Source: Staphylococcus saprophyticus subsp. saprophyticus ATCC 15305 = NCTC 7292
Lineage (GTDB): Bacteria > Bacillota > Bacilli > Staphylococcales > Staphylococcaceae
Assembly: GCF_000010125.1 (NCBI RefSeq)
Contig: NC_007350.1
Location: 682,001-746,000, forward strand
Reading direction: 5' to 3'
DNA: 64,000 nt
Of the stretch, positions 61,233-64,000 are shown piece after piece; the first letter of the stretch is position 1; each line of letters starts with the position of its first letter. The notes under the pieces are model-generated. The model saw only the letters and a program-made list of their open reading frames with translations. It had not been told where the DNA came from and searched no databases. Position numbers and translations under genes: made by a program.

Positions 61233-61268
61233 AATGGATAGAGATTATTTTAATTTCTATCCATTTTT
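61233..61268 (+). terminator. Terminator after mrp
   Basis: AATGGATAGA (61233-61242) pairs with TCTATCCATT (61256-61265), then TTTTT. Confidence 0.85.
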
Positions 61269-61715
61269 TTATTGCAATTTTTTAAAATGGTGGTAGAATA
61301 GTTTCTTGTGGCAAACAATTGCTACTAAATAAGTGAACGAAAGAAATCACAAAATCTTAAATTAAATATTGACTTTCCATTGAGGAATTGATATTATTTA
61401 AAAGTCGTTAAAAACGGCAATAACATTATTTAAAGAAATTATAAAAAGTGTAAAAAATATACTTGAAATAATCTTAATAATAATTTAATATTATTAAAGT
61501 AATGTTAATTACTCATTTAAAAAATATTATTTTTTTGTTGACAAGTTGTTAACAAAAATGGTATAGTAATGAAACAACTATTTAAATGAACATTGAAAAC
61601 TGAATTGCAATATGTCAACGTTAATTCCGAACACAACATTAAATTGTTGGTTCAAAACAAGTGTTAGAGATAACACAAATTAGTATTTTATGAGCTAATC
61701 AAACATCATAATTCA
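61269..61715 (+). promoter_or_regulatory. rRNA operon leader and double promoter region
   Basis: Two sigma-A promoters: upstream TTGACT-17-TATTAT (61369-61374 and 61392-61397), downstream TTGACA-18-TATAGT (61538-61543 and 61562-61567). Between and after them there is no gene. The 3' part holds the 5' strand of the 16S processing stem. Confidence 0.75.
61588..61622 (+). promoter_or_regulatory. 5' strand of the 16S rRNA processing stem
   Basis: Positions 61588-61622 (around CATTGAAAACTGAATTGCAA) are complementary to 63311-63345 (around TTGTATTCAGTTTTGAATG) with a few mismatches. The pair would loop out the whole 16S, the usual RNase III substrate. Confidence 0.7.

Positions 61716-64000
<2,285 letters not shown>

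Overview
The window is low-GC Gram-positive chromosome from a staphylococcus. Evidence is the staphyloferrin A locus (sfaD/sfaABC with htsABC), asp23/amaP, fmhB (femX), sepA/sdrM, the gene order around the S10-spc-alpha ribosomal cluster, and a complete 16S rRNA gene of clearly staphylococcal sequence. From memory, the 16S variable regions and the glcU-gdh pair look most like the S. saprophyticus/xylosus group; a 16S alignment would be needed to name the species. I see no prophage, insertion sequence, integrase, CRISPR array or tRNA gene. This is core chromosome with a few unusual intergenic structures.

Layout. 1-3.6 kb: an MFS transporter (cut by the window edge) and its MarR-type regulator with a clear operator, a VOC-fold protein, a small membrane protein, and fmhB for peptidoglycan cross-bridge synthesis. 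3.8-8.9 kb: a large RND transporter, a staphylococcal dispersed intergenic repeat, two small proteins and an AEC-family permease. 9.1-16.3 kb: gdh and glcU (glucose uptake and oxidation), a GNAT protein, topB, a purine permease with candidate PurR boxes, and a membrane protein. 16.4-30.6 kb: 29 co-directional genes rpsJ to rplQ (ribosomal proteins, secY, adk, infA, rpoA). After them comes an array of six ~62-bp tandem repeats (30.76-31.12 kb), then ecfA1-ecfA2-ecfT-truA and rplM-rpsI with an L13 leader.

35.8-43.3 kb: a DUF915 hydrolase, a luciferase-like oxidoreductase, two MDR-family oxidoreductases, a BCCT osmolyte transporter, and the amaP-DUF2273-asp23 stress operon, which has a good sigma-B promoter and a perfect 47-bp tandem duplication before asp23. 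43.4-52.5 kb: the iron block. Divergent sfaD and sfaABC share one Fur box, and htsABC has its own Fur box overlapping its promoter. Staphyloferrin A is made by SfaD, SfaB and SfaC, exported by SfaA and re-imported by HtsABC; the ATPase for HtsBC is not encoded here. 52.7-61.2 kb: a YjiH-family membrane protein, an IsdG-type haem oxygenase, a YnzG-like protein, a YdjM-like membrane protein, a UDP-sugar pyrophosphorylase, a hemolysin III-family protein, sdrM, sepA and a cysteine-free Mrp ATPase. 61.3-64.0 kb: an rRNA operon with two promoters, 16S, a tRNA-free spacer and the start of 23S.

I did not find a system that I would call undescribed. The best candidates for follow-up are the 62-bp hairpin repeat array after rplQ, the 47-bp duplication before asp23, the structured S10 leader, and the cysteine-free Mrp.
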